A stretch of 9,206 nt of DNA from Chloroflexota bacterium (lineage in GTDB: Bacteria; Chloroflexota; Dehalococcoidia; Lucifugimonadales; JADFKI01). Under the pieces are notes generated by a model that did no database searches, was not told the DNA's origin, and saw nothing but the letters and a program-made list of their open reading frames with translations. Shown here piece by piece: positions 1 to 6,951 of this stretch. The position numbers and the translations under genes are program-made. Location of the stretch: contig JAGGDZ010000251.1 in assembly GCA_024648655.1 (NCBI GenBank), forward strand, positions 1 to 9,206, read 5' to 3'. Numbering within the stretch: the stretch's first letter is position 1; each line of letters starts with the position of its first letter.

Positions 1-59
1 AAGCGCACGACCCAGGTCTTCTCGATAGCTCGCAGCCAGTCCCCTTCGTTTTCAATCAT
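1..59 (-). CDS. Partial CDS, N-terminus of an unidentified protein
   Basis: An ATG at 59-57 (minus strand) opens a frame that stays open to the window edge and encodes MIENEGDWLRAIEKTWVVR. The composition (acidic and amphipathic, then Trp-Val-Val-Arg) looks like real protein, but 19 residues are too few to name a family. A TTG seven codons upstream (80-78) is an alternative start; an in-frame stop lies just above that. A weak GGTGG stands about 7 nt before the ATG. The gene lies downstream of the metallopeptidase on the same strand, 122 nt away, so co-transcription is possible but not shown. Confidence 0.45.
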   Translation of the reverse strand, partial: MIENEGDWLRAIEKTWVVR

Positions 60-71
60 TCCCGTACCACC

Positions 72-109
72 GCGTTCCAAAATCAGTTAATGCGTTCCCC
101 AGTTAATGC
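72..109. repeat. Imperfect tandem duplication between the two leftmost minus-strand genes
   Basis: GCGTTCC followed by CAGTTAATGC occurs twice: GCGTTCC at 72-78 and 92-98, CAGTTAATGC at 84-93 and 100-109. The copies differ by a few bases between the two blocks. It lies in the short intergenic gap 60-181, in which I see no terminator hairpin. Confidence 0.6.
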
Positions 110-181
110 CTCTCCCTTCGACTTGGGACGGTTATGACAGGGGTGATTAGCATCCTCACGCACATCAGGTGTTAGTTCCGG

Positions 182-1690
182 TTAATTCCTGCGCCTGCGC
201 AGCCACAGCCATGCTAATCCTGCCAGCAGCGCAACAGAGGACATCTCTGCGACTCCGCCCTGCGTAGGTATGCCGCATGACCCGCCGGACCGCTCTCCAT
301 CCTCACTCTCAATCTCCCTCAATGCGGCGACCGCAGTCCCGGCAACCTGTTCGGCGCGGACGGCAGGCGGAGCGGTCGGCGCAACTATCGGCTGAGGTAT
401 TTCGGTGGGTTCAGACGCGCGCGTGGCTGCCGACGGTACCGCAGTTGCCCCACTACCCTGTTGCCTCAACGTATCAATCGAAAACAAACTAAGCGCCGCT
501 GTGGGGAGTGGTGTGGGCAATGCCGACTCAGGGTCCGGTAATTGTCTGTGCTGCACGCCGAGACTGTCCCGCCACTGATTCTCCAACTCCAGCGGCGTAA
601 TGCCATACACTTCAGGTATCGCGCTACGATAATTCTTGCCGCTCTTTATGGTCGCCATCAGTTCCCGCATCTTATCTGCGCCATACTCTTCCACCATGAA
701 TCTGACGATGCTGCGCGCCTGACCATAGAAAATAATCACATCTTCAGGCGTACCGGGTTGCCCGTTCATGCCCGTGATAGGCAGTAAGTCATCTCTCTGA
801 ATAGCGTAGTTCAAGGCTCTGTCGTAAGACTCGCCCGGCTGAATGTTTCCGAACTCCGCGAGACCTTCATTCAACCAACTGGGCACCCTTCCCAAAGTGC
901 CTTCACCCGCTCTATGTACAAGTATGTGCGTAACCTCATGAGACGCGATGCCACTGGCGCGAGAAGCGCCACCAAGCACCAGAAGTACGCCTTCCGGCGA
1001 ATGCGCCTGCCCCTCAGTAATTAGTTCTCTGCGCGTAGTTTCGCTGTCCGGCGGCAAAGCCGGGCGCATCTCGGGCCAGTTGTTGTACATCGTAATTCGG
1101 ATCGGGTCATCTACGCCCGCGCCCAGCAGAGGCCCCATGTTCTCCAGGGTTTGCACCGTGGCATCCAATATATCCTTTGCGCGGAAACTGACAGGCCCAT
1201 GATACGAAACCGTTATTATGCCGTTAGTGATTTCCTCCCATTCATATCGGTCGTCGTGGTAGATGTACTCCGACTCTTCCGTATCCAATTTATTGCCGTC
1301 AACATCCGTTACCTCGAAGCTGTATGTAATAATCGTGCCCGGCGCAATGTACCTCGCGGTCGTGTTGGTGCGATAGAAGGCAGACGCCTTGATACTCTCT
1401 CCGCTTCCTTGCTCTTTCGGTTCAAGATACTCGTATGCCCCGACCTCTCGCTGACCGATCCGAAATCGCACCGCAATCTCTTCGATTTCGGCGGAGGAGC
1501 GCACCTCCGCATCAAATCGAATCCCTTTCTGAAATTCACTCGTAACCTCTGATGACAGCAGTTCGATGCCGCTGCCGCCCGTCTGCGCCAAACTCTGCGC
1601 TGTAAACACAGACAGAAATAGGAAAACCGCCAACAGCAGCCCTGAAATTTGCCCCAAAGTACGACGCCCCAAAGTACGACTATGACTCAA
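182..1690 (-). CDS. Secreted, C-terminally anchored gluzincin zinc metallopeptidase (peptidase MA-like)
   Basis: Probably an extracytoplasmic zinc peptidase of 502 aa; its substrate is unknown. Residues 1-35 form a signal peptide: basic n-region, hydrophobic core 15-31, likely cleavage after AQSLA. Residues about 40-145 look like a beta-rich Ig-like domain. The catalytic part carries HEVTH at 251-255 and WLNEGLAEF at 272-280, so H251, H255 and E275 are the expected zinc ligands and E252 the catalytic base, as in peptidase MA-type gluzincins. Residues about 385-450 are a Pro/Thr/Ala-rich linker. The tail has a Gly-Gly-Ser-Cys-Gly element (469-473), a hydrophobic segment (482-497) and RRRR (498-501), resembling MYXO-CTERM/GlyGly-CTERM sorting tails. 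The start is TTG, supported by GGAG at 1700-1697 with 6-nt spacing; no in-frame ATG is close. Fold and ligands are fairly sure, function is not. Confidence 0.85.
   Translation of the reverse strand: MSHSRTLGRRTLGQISGLLLAVFLFLSVFTAQSLAQTGGSGIELLSSEVTSEFQKGIRFDAEVRSSAEIEEIAVRFRIGQREVGAYEYLEPKEQGSGESIKASAFYRTNTTARYIAPGTIITYSFEVTDVDGNKLDTEESEYIYHDDRYEWEEITNGIITVSYHGPVSFRAKDILDATVQTLENMGPLLGAGVDDPIRITMYNNWPEMRPALPPDSETTRRELITEGQAHSPEGVLLVLGGASRASGIASHEVTHILVHRAGEGTLGRVPSWLNEGLAEFGNIQPGESYDRALNYAIQRDDLLPITGMNGQPGTPEDVIIFYGQARSIVRFMVEEYGADKMRELMATIKSGKNYRSAIPEVYGITPLELENQWRDSLGVQHRQLPDPESALPTPLPTAALSLFSIDTLRQQGSGATAVPSAATRASEPTEIPQPIVAPTAPPAVRAEQVAGTAVAALREIESEDGERSGGSCGIPTQGGVAEMSSVALLAGLAWLWLRRRRN
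1651..1680. repeat. Perfect 15-bp tandem duplication inside the signal-peptide coding region
   Basis: GCCCCAAAGTACGAC is present at 1651-1665 and again at 1666-1680 without mismatch. Being 15 bp it keeps frame and duplicates five codons near the N-terminus of the metallopeptidase, giving RTLGR followed by RTLGQ. The junction creates the Arg9-Arg10 pair of the signal-peptide n-region. Confidence 0.95.
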
Positions 1691-1728
1691 ACTTCACTCC
1701 ATCCTACCGAGAATTCTTCCTTCAAACC

Positions 1729-1746
1729 TAATTGATGGCCCAATTA
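1729..1746. other. Short AT-rich inverted repeat upstream of the metallopeptidase
   Basis: TAATTG (1729-1734) and CAATTA (1741-1746) are perfect complements around a 6-nt loop. It sits about 40 bp upstream of the metallopeptidase TTG start, where an operator or leader structure could lie. The stem is short and AT-rich, so this may be chance. Confidence 0.25.
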
Positions 1747-1861
1747 ATGGAACGACCGAATGCCACTGGAGTTAGGCAATTCGATGGACTGGATCGCATG
1801 AGGAACATTGACTCAATTGTAACGCACCTCCACGACTACATTCTAGCATTCAGTCTTCCAG

Positions 1862-1904
1862 GGACCGAAGACGGGTATCTAATTTTACCCTCTTCATCCG
1901 GTCC
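1862..1904. other. Strong bulged hairpin in the divergent intergenic region
   Basis: Three nested complementary blocks form one stem. GGACCG (1862-1867) pairs with CGGTCC (1899-1904). AAGA (1868-1871) pairs with TCTT (1891-1894), leaving CATC (1895-1898) bulged. GGGTA (1873-1877) pairs with TACCC (1886-1890) around the 8-nt loop TCTAATTT. That is 15 base pairs with one single-nt and one 4-nt bulge. No T-run follows on either strand, so it is not a standard intrinsic terminator. It lies 52 bp before the YihY-type gene start and 172 bp before the metallopeptidase start. It could be a leader structure of either gene, an operator, or a small RNA element. Confidence 0.6.
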
Positions 1905-1927
1905 ATAAATCACCCACCCCATAAATC
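1903..1927. repeat. Direct repeat of a 9-mer with 16-bp period, possible operator
   Basis: CCATAAATC occurs at 1903-1911 and 1919-1927, separated by ACCCACC. The pair overlaps the right foot of the hairpin and ends 3-5 bp before the AT-rich TATATTATAA, where a -10 element for the YihY-type gene could lie. Paired half-sites at this place would suit a regulator, but no known operator is recognised. Confidence 0.4.
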
Positions 1928-1930
1928 TGC

Positions 1931-1940
1931 TATATTATAA
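1931..1940 (+). promoter_or_regulatory. Candidate -10 element for the YihY-type gene
   Basis: TATATTATAA holds overlapping close matches to TATAAT (TATTAT at 1933-1938 matches 5 of 6). No convincing -35 box lies 16-18 bp upstream. Transcription from here would begin near 1943-1945, giving a leader of about 12 nt to the TTG at 1956 or about 45 nt to the ATG at 1989. Confidence 0.3.
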
Positions 1941-1955
1941 CCGTTCTATGGATAC

Positions 1956-3731
1956 TTGATATCGTCCAAATCGAACGGCTCCAAGAACATGAACCCAGAA
2001 GAATCCTCAGAGCACTTCGTTTCTCGAGCGCGGTACACGCTTAGCAGAACAGGGAGCCTGCGTCGCCGCGAAACTACGAGAGCCGTCATGCGCTTTGCTT
2101 CAGTCATGGCGGTTAACGGCACGCGATCCGTCGGAAAAAGGGCAACCACCGGCGCGCGCGAAGCTGTCGAGGGTGCTGTTCAGGCGCTCGGCGCTATGGG
2201 CGGCGAAACGCGTGCCTTCATTCAAGACGCCGTCATCGGCGTCGTGGAAGGAACATCCCAAGTCATGACGGTCACTGCCCCTGCCGTCAGGGACATCGTT
2301 GCCGGAGGCATCAGTGGCAGCGGAAGGATCAGGTCTGATGACGGAGACGCAGGTAGGGACGTCGTCGCCGGTGCGATTGTAGGCGCGGAATTCGTAGGCT
2401 TTAATGATGCCGAAGCGGTAACCGCTGCTGTCGAAGGCGCTGTCGAGGGCTTTGAGGAAGTCGGCGGTGAACTGGGAGATGCCACCCGCTCCACCATCAG
2501 GGGCGTCGTTTCCGGCGTAGCCGCCACGGGTGGCGATGTTGCTACCGCGACACGAGATGCCACCCTCATTCTCGTTGCGAGAGCAGCCTCTTCCGAGCCA
2601 ACGGTATCCAAGATAACTGACATAGCCGTAGGCACGATAGACGCCGTGCTTCTTGAGGCATGCCAGAGCGCCGACATTGGCAACGAAGTCATGATTGCCG
2701 CCGCCACCGGCGTCGTAGGTGCAGCCTACCGTATCGATCGCCCTTGCGGCGACAGCGTACGCCACGCGGTGCTGAACAGAGTCGCACAGCCCAACATAGA
2801 CCTTCCTCCTCGCATCAGACGACGCCTTCCCAATATCGAAGCCCAGCTGACCAGCGAACTTTCACCCACCGCTGGGGCGTGGCGAGGAAGGGCAATCATA
2901 AAGGCAGTACCCCAACTCTACAATGCGGGCGGCGTGGACCTGGCAGCCTCACTCGCATACTTCACCATACTTTCGATATTCCCAATCATGGCTATTCTGA
3001 TTATAGGCATCGCGATACTCGGCGACCCTGAGACAATTCGCTCCTGGTTCATAAGTACCATAGTTCACTACTTCCCCGCGTCGATGGAACTTATTCAGGA
3101 GGCACTCGTAAGCCTTTTCGGCAACTACTTCGCCTTCGGAATAATCTCGCTTGTCGGCATACTATTCGGCGCGAGCGGCATGTTCAGGGCGGCAAGAAGG
3201 GCTGTCAATAGGGTTTTCGAAATAGACCGAAGAAGCATCATACGCACAACAGTAGGTGACATAGCAGTTGCGGCCCTGTTTGGAATAATGTTCGTGTTGT
3301 CCACTTTCCTGACTGCGCTACTTCACACCGCAATCGATTTCAGCCAAGACTTCGCCGTCACCGCCTGGAGCATCTCCAACCTGATATCCATCCTTCTAGG
3401 CGTGCTGACCACCCTGCTTCCCGTAGCAGTCACGGCGCTGATCTTCGCCATCATATATCATCATCTGCCTAATACTCGCGTAGAGTGGCGCGATGCTACT
3501 TTCGGCGCACTTATAGCCATCGTCCTCTTTGAGTCGGGTAAGCACGCCTTCTTCTGGTTCATCGCCGTGGTTTCTCAGGGCGGCGCAGTTTACGGTCCTG
3601 TAGCATCTTTCATCGTCCTGCTGATGTGGGCTTACATCGCGGGCCTGATTTTCCTTTATGGCGCCGCCATCACAAAAGTATCCGGTGAAATCCGCCCAAG
3701 AGGTCTGTTCAACACCGGCGGACACAGATAG
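1956..3731 (+). CDS. YihY/BrkB-family membrane protein with a long Gly/Ala-rich repeat N-terminus
   Basis: Residues about 310-580 are a YihY/BrkB (UPF0761) domain, an inner-membrane family of unsettled function once wrongly called RNase BN. The typical LAYFTILSIFP motif is at 333-343, NRVFEID at 418-424 and HLPNTRVEWRDATFGALIA at 503-521. About six hydrophobic segments lie near 329-355, 390-409, 432-456, 472-501, 511-540 and 546-571. The first ~280 residues are atypical for the family. They are Gly/Ala/Val-rich, have GxxxG spacing (G95/G99, G161/G165, G183/G187) and contain a repeat: residues 69-99 and 157-187 share 13 of 31 positions, and Arg-Asp 112-113 and 200-201 keep the same 88-residue offset. 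The start is undecided: TTG 1956 or ATG 1989, neither with a clear ribosome site. The gene is convergent with the phosphatidyltransferase, 17 nt away. Confidence 0.85.
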   Translation: MISSKSNGSKNMNPEESSEHFVSRARYTLSRTGSLRRRETTRAVMRFASVMAVNGTRSVGKRATTGAREAVEGAVQALGAMGGETRAFIQDAVIGVVEGTSQVMTVTAPAVRDIVAGGISGSGRIRSDDGDAGRDVVAGAIVGAEFVGFNDAEAVTAAVEGAVEGFEEVGGELGDATRSTIRGVVSGVAATGGDVATATRDATLILVARAASSEPTVSKITDIAVGTIDAVLLEACQSADIGNEVMIAAATGVVGAAYRIDRPCGDSVRHAVLNRVAQPNIDLPPRIRRRLPNIEAQLTSELSPTAGAWRGRAIIKAVPQLYNAGGVDLAASLAYFTILSIFPIMAILIIGIAILGDPETIRSWFISTIVHYFPASMELIQEALVSLFGNYFAFGIISLVGILFGASGMFRAARRAVNRVFEIDRRSIIRTTVGDIAVAALFGIMFVLSTFLTALLHTAIDFSQDFAVTAWSISNLISILLGVLTTLLPVAVTALIFAIIYHHLPNTRVEWRDATFGALIAIVLFESGKHAFFWFIAVVSQGGAVYGPVASFIVLLMWAYIAGLIFLYGAAITKVSGEIRPRGLFNTGGHR

Positions 3732-3748
3732 ATCTACGCCGCCATCCC

Positions 3749-4351
3749 TCACTTTCTGCCACTCAACGAACGCCCCGTGTGAAACAGCCTCTGCGCCGTA
3801 GTCAGAATCGTAAGCCCCGCGATCGCACCCAGCACGACAAGGATCACCACCGACACCCAATGGCCCACGATCAGCCCGAACCCCAGTGCCACGATCCGCT
3901 CCGGCCGTGTCATAATCCCAACCTTGCAATCGATGCCTAGCCCTTCCGATCGCGCGCGCAGGTAACTCACCATCACCGACCCGCCCGCGGCAAGATAAAC
4001 CAGCACCGTTCCCTCAAGCGAATCTCCGCGAGCATAGTAGATAAGCAGCCCCAGCAGTACCACTATCTCCGACACACGGTCCACCACCGAGTCCAGCAAC
4101 GCGCCGAACGGCGAGTCCTGCCCCGTGCTTCTGGCAAGCGCCCCGTCAAACAAGTCCAGTATTCCCGCAAACAACATCACCACGCCGCCTGCCCACAACA
4201 TCCCCTCACTGCTGAGCCACGCGCTAATTCCCGCTCCCACCAGCCCCATTACCGTAACCATGTTTGGAGACACGCCGACCTTCGCCAGCGCACTCGCCAC
4301 AGGCCGCTCTACATAAGACGAAATCATCTCCCGCGCCAACGCCCTGTTCAT
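3749..4351 (-). CDS. pgsA: CDP-alcohol phosphatidyltransferase, probable phosphatidylinositol phosphate synthase
   Basis: This 200-aa membrane enzyme has the full CDP-alcohol phosphotransferase signature: D66xxD69G70xxAR74, then G83xxxD87xxxD91. The four Asp bind the metals and the CDP-lipid. Further on, SYLRARSEGLG (129-139) and RPER (149-152) match the pattern of phosphatidylinositol-phosphate and archaetidylinositol-phosphate synthases, which transfer the lipid from CDP-diacylglycerol to inositol phosphate. About six hydrophobic segments are visible. An inositol-phosphate substrate is strongly supported by the inositol-3-phosphate synthase and PimA-like gene just upstream; a phosphatidylglycerophosphate synthase is the main alternative. 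ATG start, 9 nt after the glycosyltransferase stop, with a poor ribosome site, so translational coupling is likely. The symbol follows mycobacterial pgsA1 usage. Confidence 0.85.
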   Translation of the reverse strand: MNRALAREMISSYVERPVASALAKVGVSPNMVTVMGLVGAGISAWLSSEGMLWAGGVVMLFAGILDLFDGALARSTGQDSPFGALLDSVVDRVSEIVVLLGLLIYYARGDSLEGTVLVYLAAGGSVMVSYLRARSEGLGIDCKVGIMTRPERIVALGFGLIVGHWVSVVILVVLGAIAGLTILTTAQRLFHTGRSLSGRK

Positions 4352-4360
4352 CCGCTTCGT

Positions 4361-5533
4361 CTAACCCCTCATACCCACTGCCCGATGCGACACCGATTCG
4401 AGCCATGCTTCACGCGAAGCGTCATAGTAATCCATCACCCGTCTTGCCACGCGCTCCCATCTATAGTCCTGCACATTCATAGTTCCAGCCGCGGAGAGCC
4501 TTCGGCGCAATTGAGGATCCATCAACAGCGTGGCGATCGCATCCGCCAGCGCATCCTCATCCTTTGGCGGAGTCAGAAATCCTTCGCGCCCATGCGTAAT
4601 CACGCTTGAGTACCCTTCTATCGCGCTGGCAACTATCGGAGCGCCAGCCGCCATCGCCTCCAGCAGTACAATGCCAAAGCTCTCTTTGCCCGTTGCAGGC
4701 GCGCAGTATATGTCCGCCGTCTTGTAGTATCGAAACTTGTCCTCATCTGAAACACGCCCCAGGAACACCACATCCTGCAAGTTGCGCTCACTGATAATCC
4801 GCAGCGAATCCGCATCCGGCTTGCCACTCCCCGCCACCAGTAGGCGTAAGTTAGGCCAGTCCCACTTCAGTTTGCTGAACGCCCCAAGCAGATACTTCAG
4901 CCCCTTACGCTTCTCCAGCCTACCTAGAAACAGGAGGTTTACCATGCCGTCGCTTTTCAGATGCTTGAACGGCTCTGCATTGGCAAAGTCGTCAACCTGG
5001 ATGCCGTTCGGAATGATGTCGTAATCGCCGGGAAAGTGCCTACTGATGAACTCATACGCCGGGCGCGATACCGCAATCCGTCCCTGAAGCATCCTGAAGT
5101 ACGGCATCGCCAGATGCTTTGCCCCGATCTTGTACAGACGCGTGCCCTCATATGTGTGGAAAGTCCCTATCGCAGTGGATTCTGCAGGATTGATAAGACT
5201 CAGCATGTCCTTGCTGATAAGCCCCGCGAACGGTTCATGGATATGCACTACATCGAACGACTCGCGCTCCAGCATCTGCTTGATGCGAGGTTTCAGCCAC
5301 ACCGAGAATGACACGCGAGCTATCGAGCCGCCGCTCGGAATGGGAACAGCCCTGCCCATGGGAATGAAGTCGTCATCCTCAACAGCTTCGGCAGACTTGC
5401 ACGGGGCGACTATCTTGACGGTATGCCCCCACTCTCGAAACTGTCCGGCAAGGCTGTTGATATGGTCGGCAACCCCGCCATGAAAGGCGTGGTCGTAAGG
5501 CGACACGAGCGCTATCTTGCGATGAGCTTTCAT
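4361..5533 (-). CDS. pimA: GT4-family glycosyltransferase, PimA-like
   Basis: A GT-B retaining glycosyltransferase of 390 aa from ATG 5533. It closely follows mycobacterial PimA, which moves mannose from GDP-mannose to the 2-position of phosphatidylinositol on the inner membrane face. Visible marks are SPYDHAFHGGVADH (11-24, nucleotide-sugar loop GG 19-20), RAVPIPSGGSIAR (61-73), VVHIHEPF (95-102), TFHT (124-127), RIAVS (152-156), PNGI (175-178), GRLEKRKG (204-211) and ESFGIVLLEAMAAG (284-297, the E-x7-E motif E284/E292). The frame opens at TTG 5590, but the family begins just before KIALVSPY and AGGAG at 5549-5545 lies 11 nt before ATG 5533, so the shorter form is preferred; ATG 5554 is also possible. 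The gene lies between ino1 and the PIP-synthase-like gene. Acceptor and sugar are inferred from family and context. Confidence 0.85.
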   Translation of the reverse strand: MKAHRKIALVSPYDHAFHGGVADHINSLAGQFREWGHTVKIVAPCKSAEAVEDDDFIPMGRAVPIPSGGSIARVSFSVWLKPRIKQMLERESFDVVHIHEPFAGLISKDMLSLINPAESTAIGTFHTYEGTRLYKIGAKHLAMPYFRMLQGRIAVSRPAYEFISRHFPGDYDIIPNGIQVDDFANAEPFKHLKSDGMVNLLFLGRLEKRKGLKYLLGAFSKLKWDWPNLRLLVAGSGKPDADSLRIISERNLQDVVFLGRVSDEDKFRYYKTADIYCAPATGKESFGIVLLEAMAAGAPIVASAIEGYSSVITHGREGFLTPPKDEDALADAIATLLMDPQLRRRLSAAGTMNVQDYRWERVARRVMDYYDASREAWLESVSHRAVGMRG

Positions 5534-5683
5534 ATCCTGCAAAGCTCCTCTCATCTCGCGTTGTGCCCCTAGTCCGTGCTCCTCTGCCAAGAGGTCGCGT
5601 TGAGGGTGCTCATTTAGTCTCCGCTACCCCAGGGAGAAGGCTAGAGTGAGAGAGAATAACGCCTCCCAACCCTGCCTTAGTTG

Positions 5684-6802
5684 CTAGTCCAGCCGGCTAT
5701 CGTCCTCGCCCGAAAAATCCTTGCCGACAATGAAGTCTTCTAGCTTCTGACGCGCCTCATCATCCGTGTACTGCACCGGAGGCGACTTCATAAAGTACGA
5801 GGAAGGCGCCAGTATCGGCCCGCCAACTCCCCTGTCCTTCGCGATCTTCGCGCAGCGTATGGCGTCAATCACCACACCTGCCGAGTTCGGGCTGTCATGC
5901 ACCTCCAGCTTCAGTTCCACATTCAGTGGCACATCTCCGAAGCTCGTCCCTTCCAGTCGAATGTAAGCCCACTTGCGGTCGCTCAGCCACGGCACGTAGT
6001 CGCTCGGTCCCACATGCACATTGTCGTCCGGCAAGTCGTAGTCAACCTGAGATGTAACTGCGCTCGTCTTGGAAATCTTCTTGCTGTACAGCCTCTCACG
6101 CTCCAGCATGTTGAAGAAGTCCGAATTGCCGCCGAAATTGAGCTGGTATGTGTTGTCCAGCTGTACACCTCGGTCCATAAACAGCCGCGCCAGTACACGA
6201 TGCAGTATTGTTGCGCCCACCTGAGACTTGATGTCGTCGCCTATAATCGGCGCGCCCGCTTCCCGGAAGCGCCGCTGCCAGTAATCACCCTCGCCGCTCG
6301 CTATGAACACCGGTATGCAGTTGATGAACCCGCACCCTGCGGCGAGCACCTGCTCCACATACCACTTCGTAGCCTGCTCCGACCCCACCGGCAGATAATT
6401 GATGACCACATCGACCTCGCGCTCCTTGAGGATGCCCGCGATGTCATCCGTTGGCCCGTCCGCCTTGCGGATGATGTCCGACATGTACTTGCCCACGCCG
6501 TCATGCGTCATCCCGCGCTGCACCGTTATGCCCGTATGATCCACGTCTTGGAACTTCACCGTATTGTTCGGCTTGGCGAATATCGCCTCCGACAGGTCAA
6601 GTCCAACCTTACTCGAGTCCACATCGAACGCAGCGACAAAGTTAATATCGCCCACGCCATACTCACCGAGCACCGGGTGCATCAGCCCCGGGATCTCCTC
6701 ACTATTGGTGACATCGGCGTATTTCGACACGCCCTGCACCAGCGACGAGGCGCAGTTCCCCACGCCTATGATAGCGACATTAATGCTTCCCAATTCCTGC
6801 AC
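5684..6802 (-). CDS. ino1: Inositol-3-phosphate synthase, actinobacterial/mycobacterial type
   Basis: A 372-aa NAD-dependent enzyme that converts glucose 6-phosphate to 1D-myo-inositol 3-phosphate in the cytoplasm, the entry step of inositol-lipid synthesis. It follows mycobacterial Ino1 almost throughout: NAD-binding VAIIGVGNCASSLVQG (9-24), PGLMH (38-42), FVAAFDVD (55-62), NYLPVGSE (135-142), GDDIKSQVGAT (188-198), LNFGGNSDF (221-229), ERERLYSKKISKT (234-246), HVGPSDYVPW (263-272) and DSPNSAG (303-309). The length equals the bacterial short form, not the ~500-aa eukaryotic form. The start as given is GTG 6802, but AAGGAG (6810-6805) is only 2 nt away; the in-frame TTG at 6793 would have 11-nt spacing. 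It is the first gene of a minus-strand set with the PimA-like and PIP-synthase-like genes, 150 nt before the former. It is divergent from tRNA-Ala. Confidence 0.95.
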   Translation of the reverse strand: MQELGSINVAIIGVGNCASSLVQGVSKYADVTNSEEIPGLMHPVLGEYGVGDINFVAAFDVDSSKVGLDLSEAIFAKPNNTVKFQDVDHTGITVQRGMTHDGVGKYMSDIIRKADGPTDDIAGILKEREVDVVINYLPVGSEQATKWYVEQVLAAGCGFINCIPVFIASGEGDYWQRRFREAGAPIIGDDIKSQVGATILHRVLARLFMDRGVQLDNTYQLNFGGNSDFFNMLERERLYSKKISKTSAVTSQVDYDLPDDNVHVGPSDYVPWLSDRKWAYIRLEGTSFGDVPLNVELKLEVHDSPNSAGVVIDAIRCAKIAKDRGVGGPILAPSSYFMKSPPVQYTDDEARQKLEDFIVGKDFSGEDDSRLD

Positions 6803-6820
6803 AACTCCTTCATAAGAGCG

Positions 6821-6849
6821 ATTATTTCATCACCGCACAAACGCGACAA
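6821..6849 (-). promoter_or_regulatory. Candidate promoter for ino1 (proximal)
   Basis: Read on the minus strand, TTGTCG (6849-6844) and AATAAT (6826-6821) are 17 bp apart, matching 4 and 5 of 6 consensus bases. Transcription would start near 6814 and leave a short leader containing the AAGGAG site. Confidence 0.3.
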
Positions 6850-6859
6850 ATACTGCTCA

Positions 6860-6889
6860 ATGTTAGCACTTGCGCCAATCGCCTGACAA
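6860..6889 (-). promoter_or_regulatory. Candidate promoter for ino1 (distal)
   Basis: On the minus strand, TTGTCA (6889-6884) and TAACAT (6865-6860) are 18 bp apart and match 5 and 4 of 6 consensus bases. It is an alternative to the proximal candidate; the sequence alone cannot decide between them. Confidence 0.3.
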
Positions 6890-6908
6890 GTAAAGCGCGC
6901 GACGCAAA

Positions 6909-6938
6909 TTGACACTCTATCGAAGCCATTGATATAAT
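6909..6938 (+). promoter_or_regulatory. Full-consensus sigma-70-type promoter of tRNA-Ala
   Basis: TTGACA (6909-6914) and TATAAT (6933-6938) are both perfect consensus hexamers with an 18-bp spacer. The expected transcription start, near 6945, is about 7 nt before the mature 5' end of the tRNA. Strong near-consensus promoters are usual for stable RNA genes. Confidence 0.85.
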
Positions 6939-6951
6939 TTTACAGCGGAGT

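Noticed and set aside
1651..1680. Tat signal peptide on the metallopeptidase, from the RR pair
   Set aside because: The residues after RR (TLGQ) fit the Tat consensus poorly and the hydrophobic core is strong, so Sec export is the simpler reading.
1808..1842. Promoter TTGACT plus TACATT on the plus strand
   Set aside because: The spacer would be 23 bp, well outside the usable range.
2100..2765. Long minus-strand open frames (221 and 161 codons) opposite the N-terminal part of the YihY-type gene
   Set aside because: Their Gly/Asp- or Ser/Thr/Pro-rich translations mirror the Ala/Gly/Val codon bias of the plus-strand gene. No ribosome site or domain was seen, and the plus frame continues into a recognisable domain.
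3396..3929. 177-codon minus-strand frame across the convergent gene ends
   Set aside because: It overlaps two genes with clear family motifs and has a low-complexity translation.
5897..6886. 329-codon plus-strand frame opposite ino1
   Set aside because: ino1 is recognisable along its whole length on the other strand; the plus-strand translation is His/Arg-rich with no motif.
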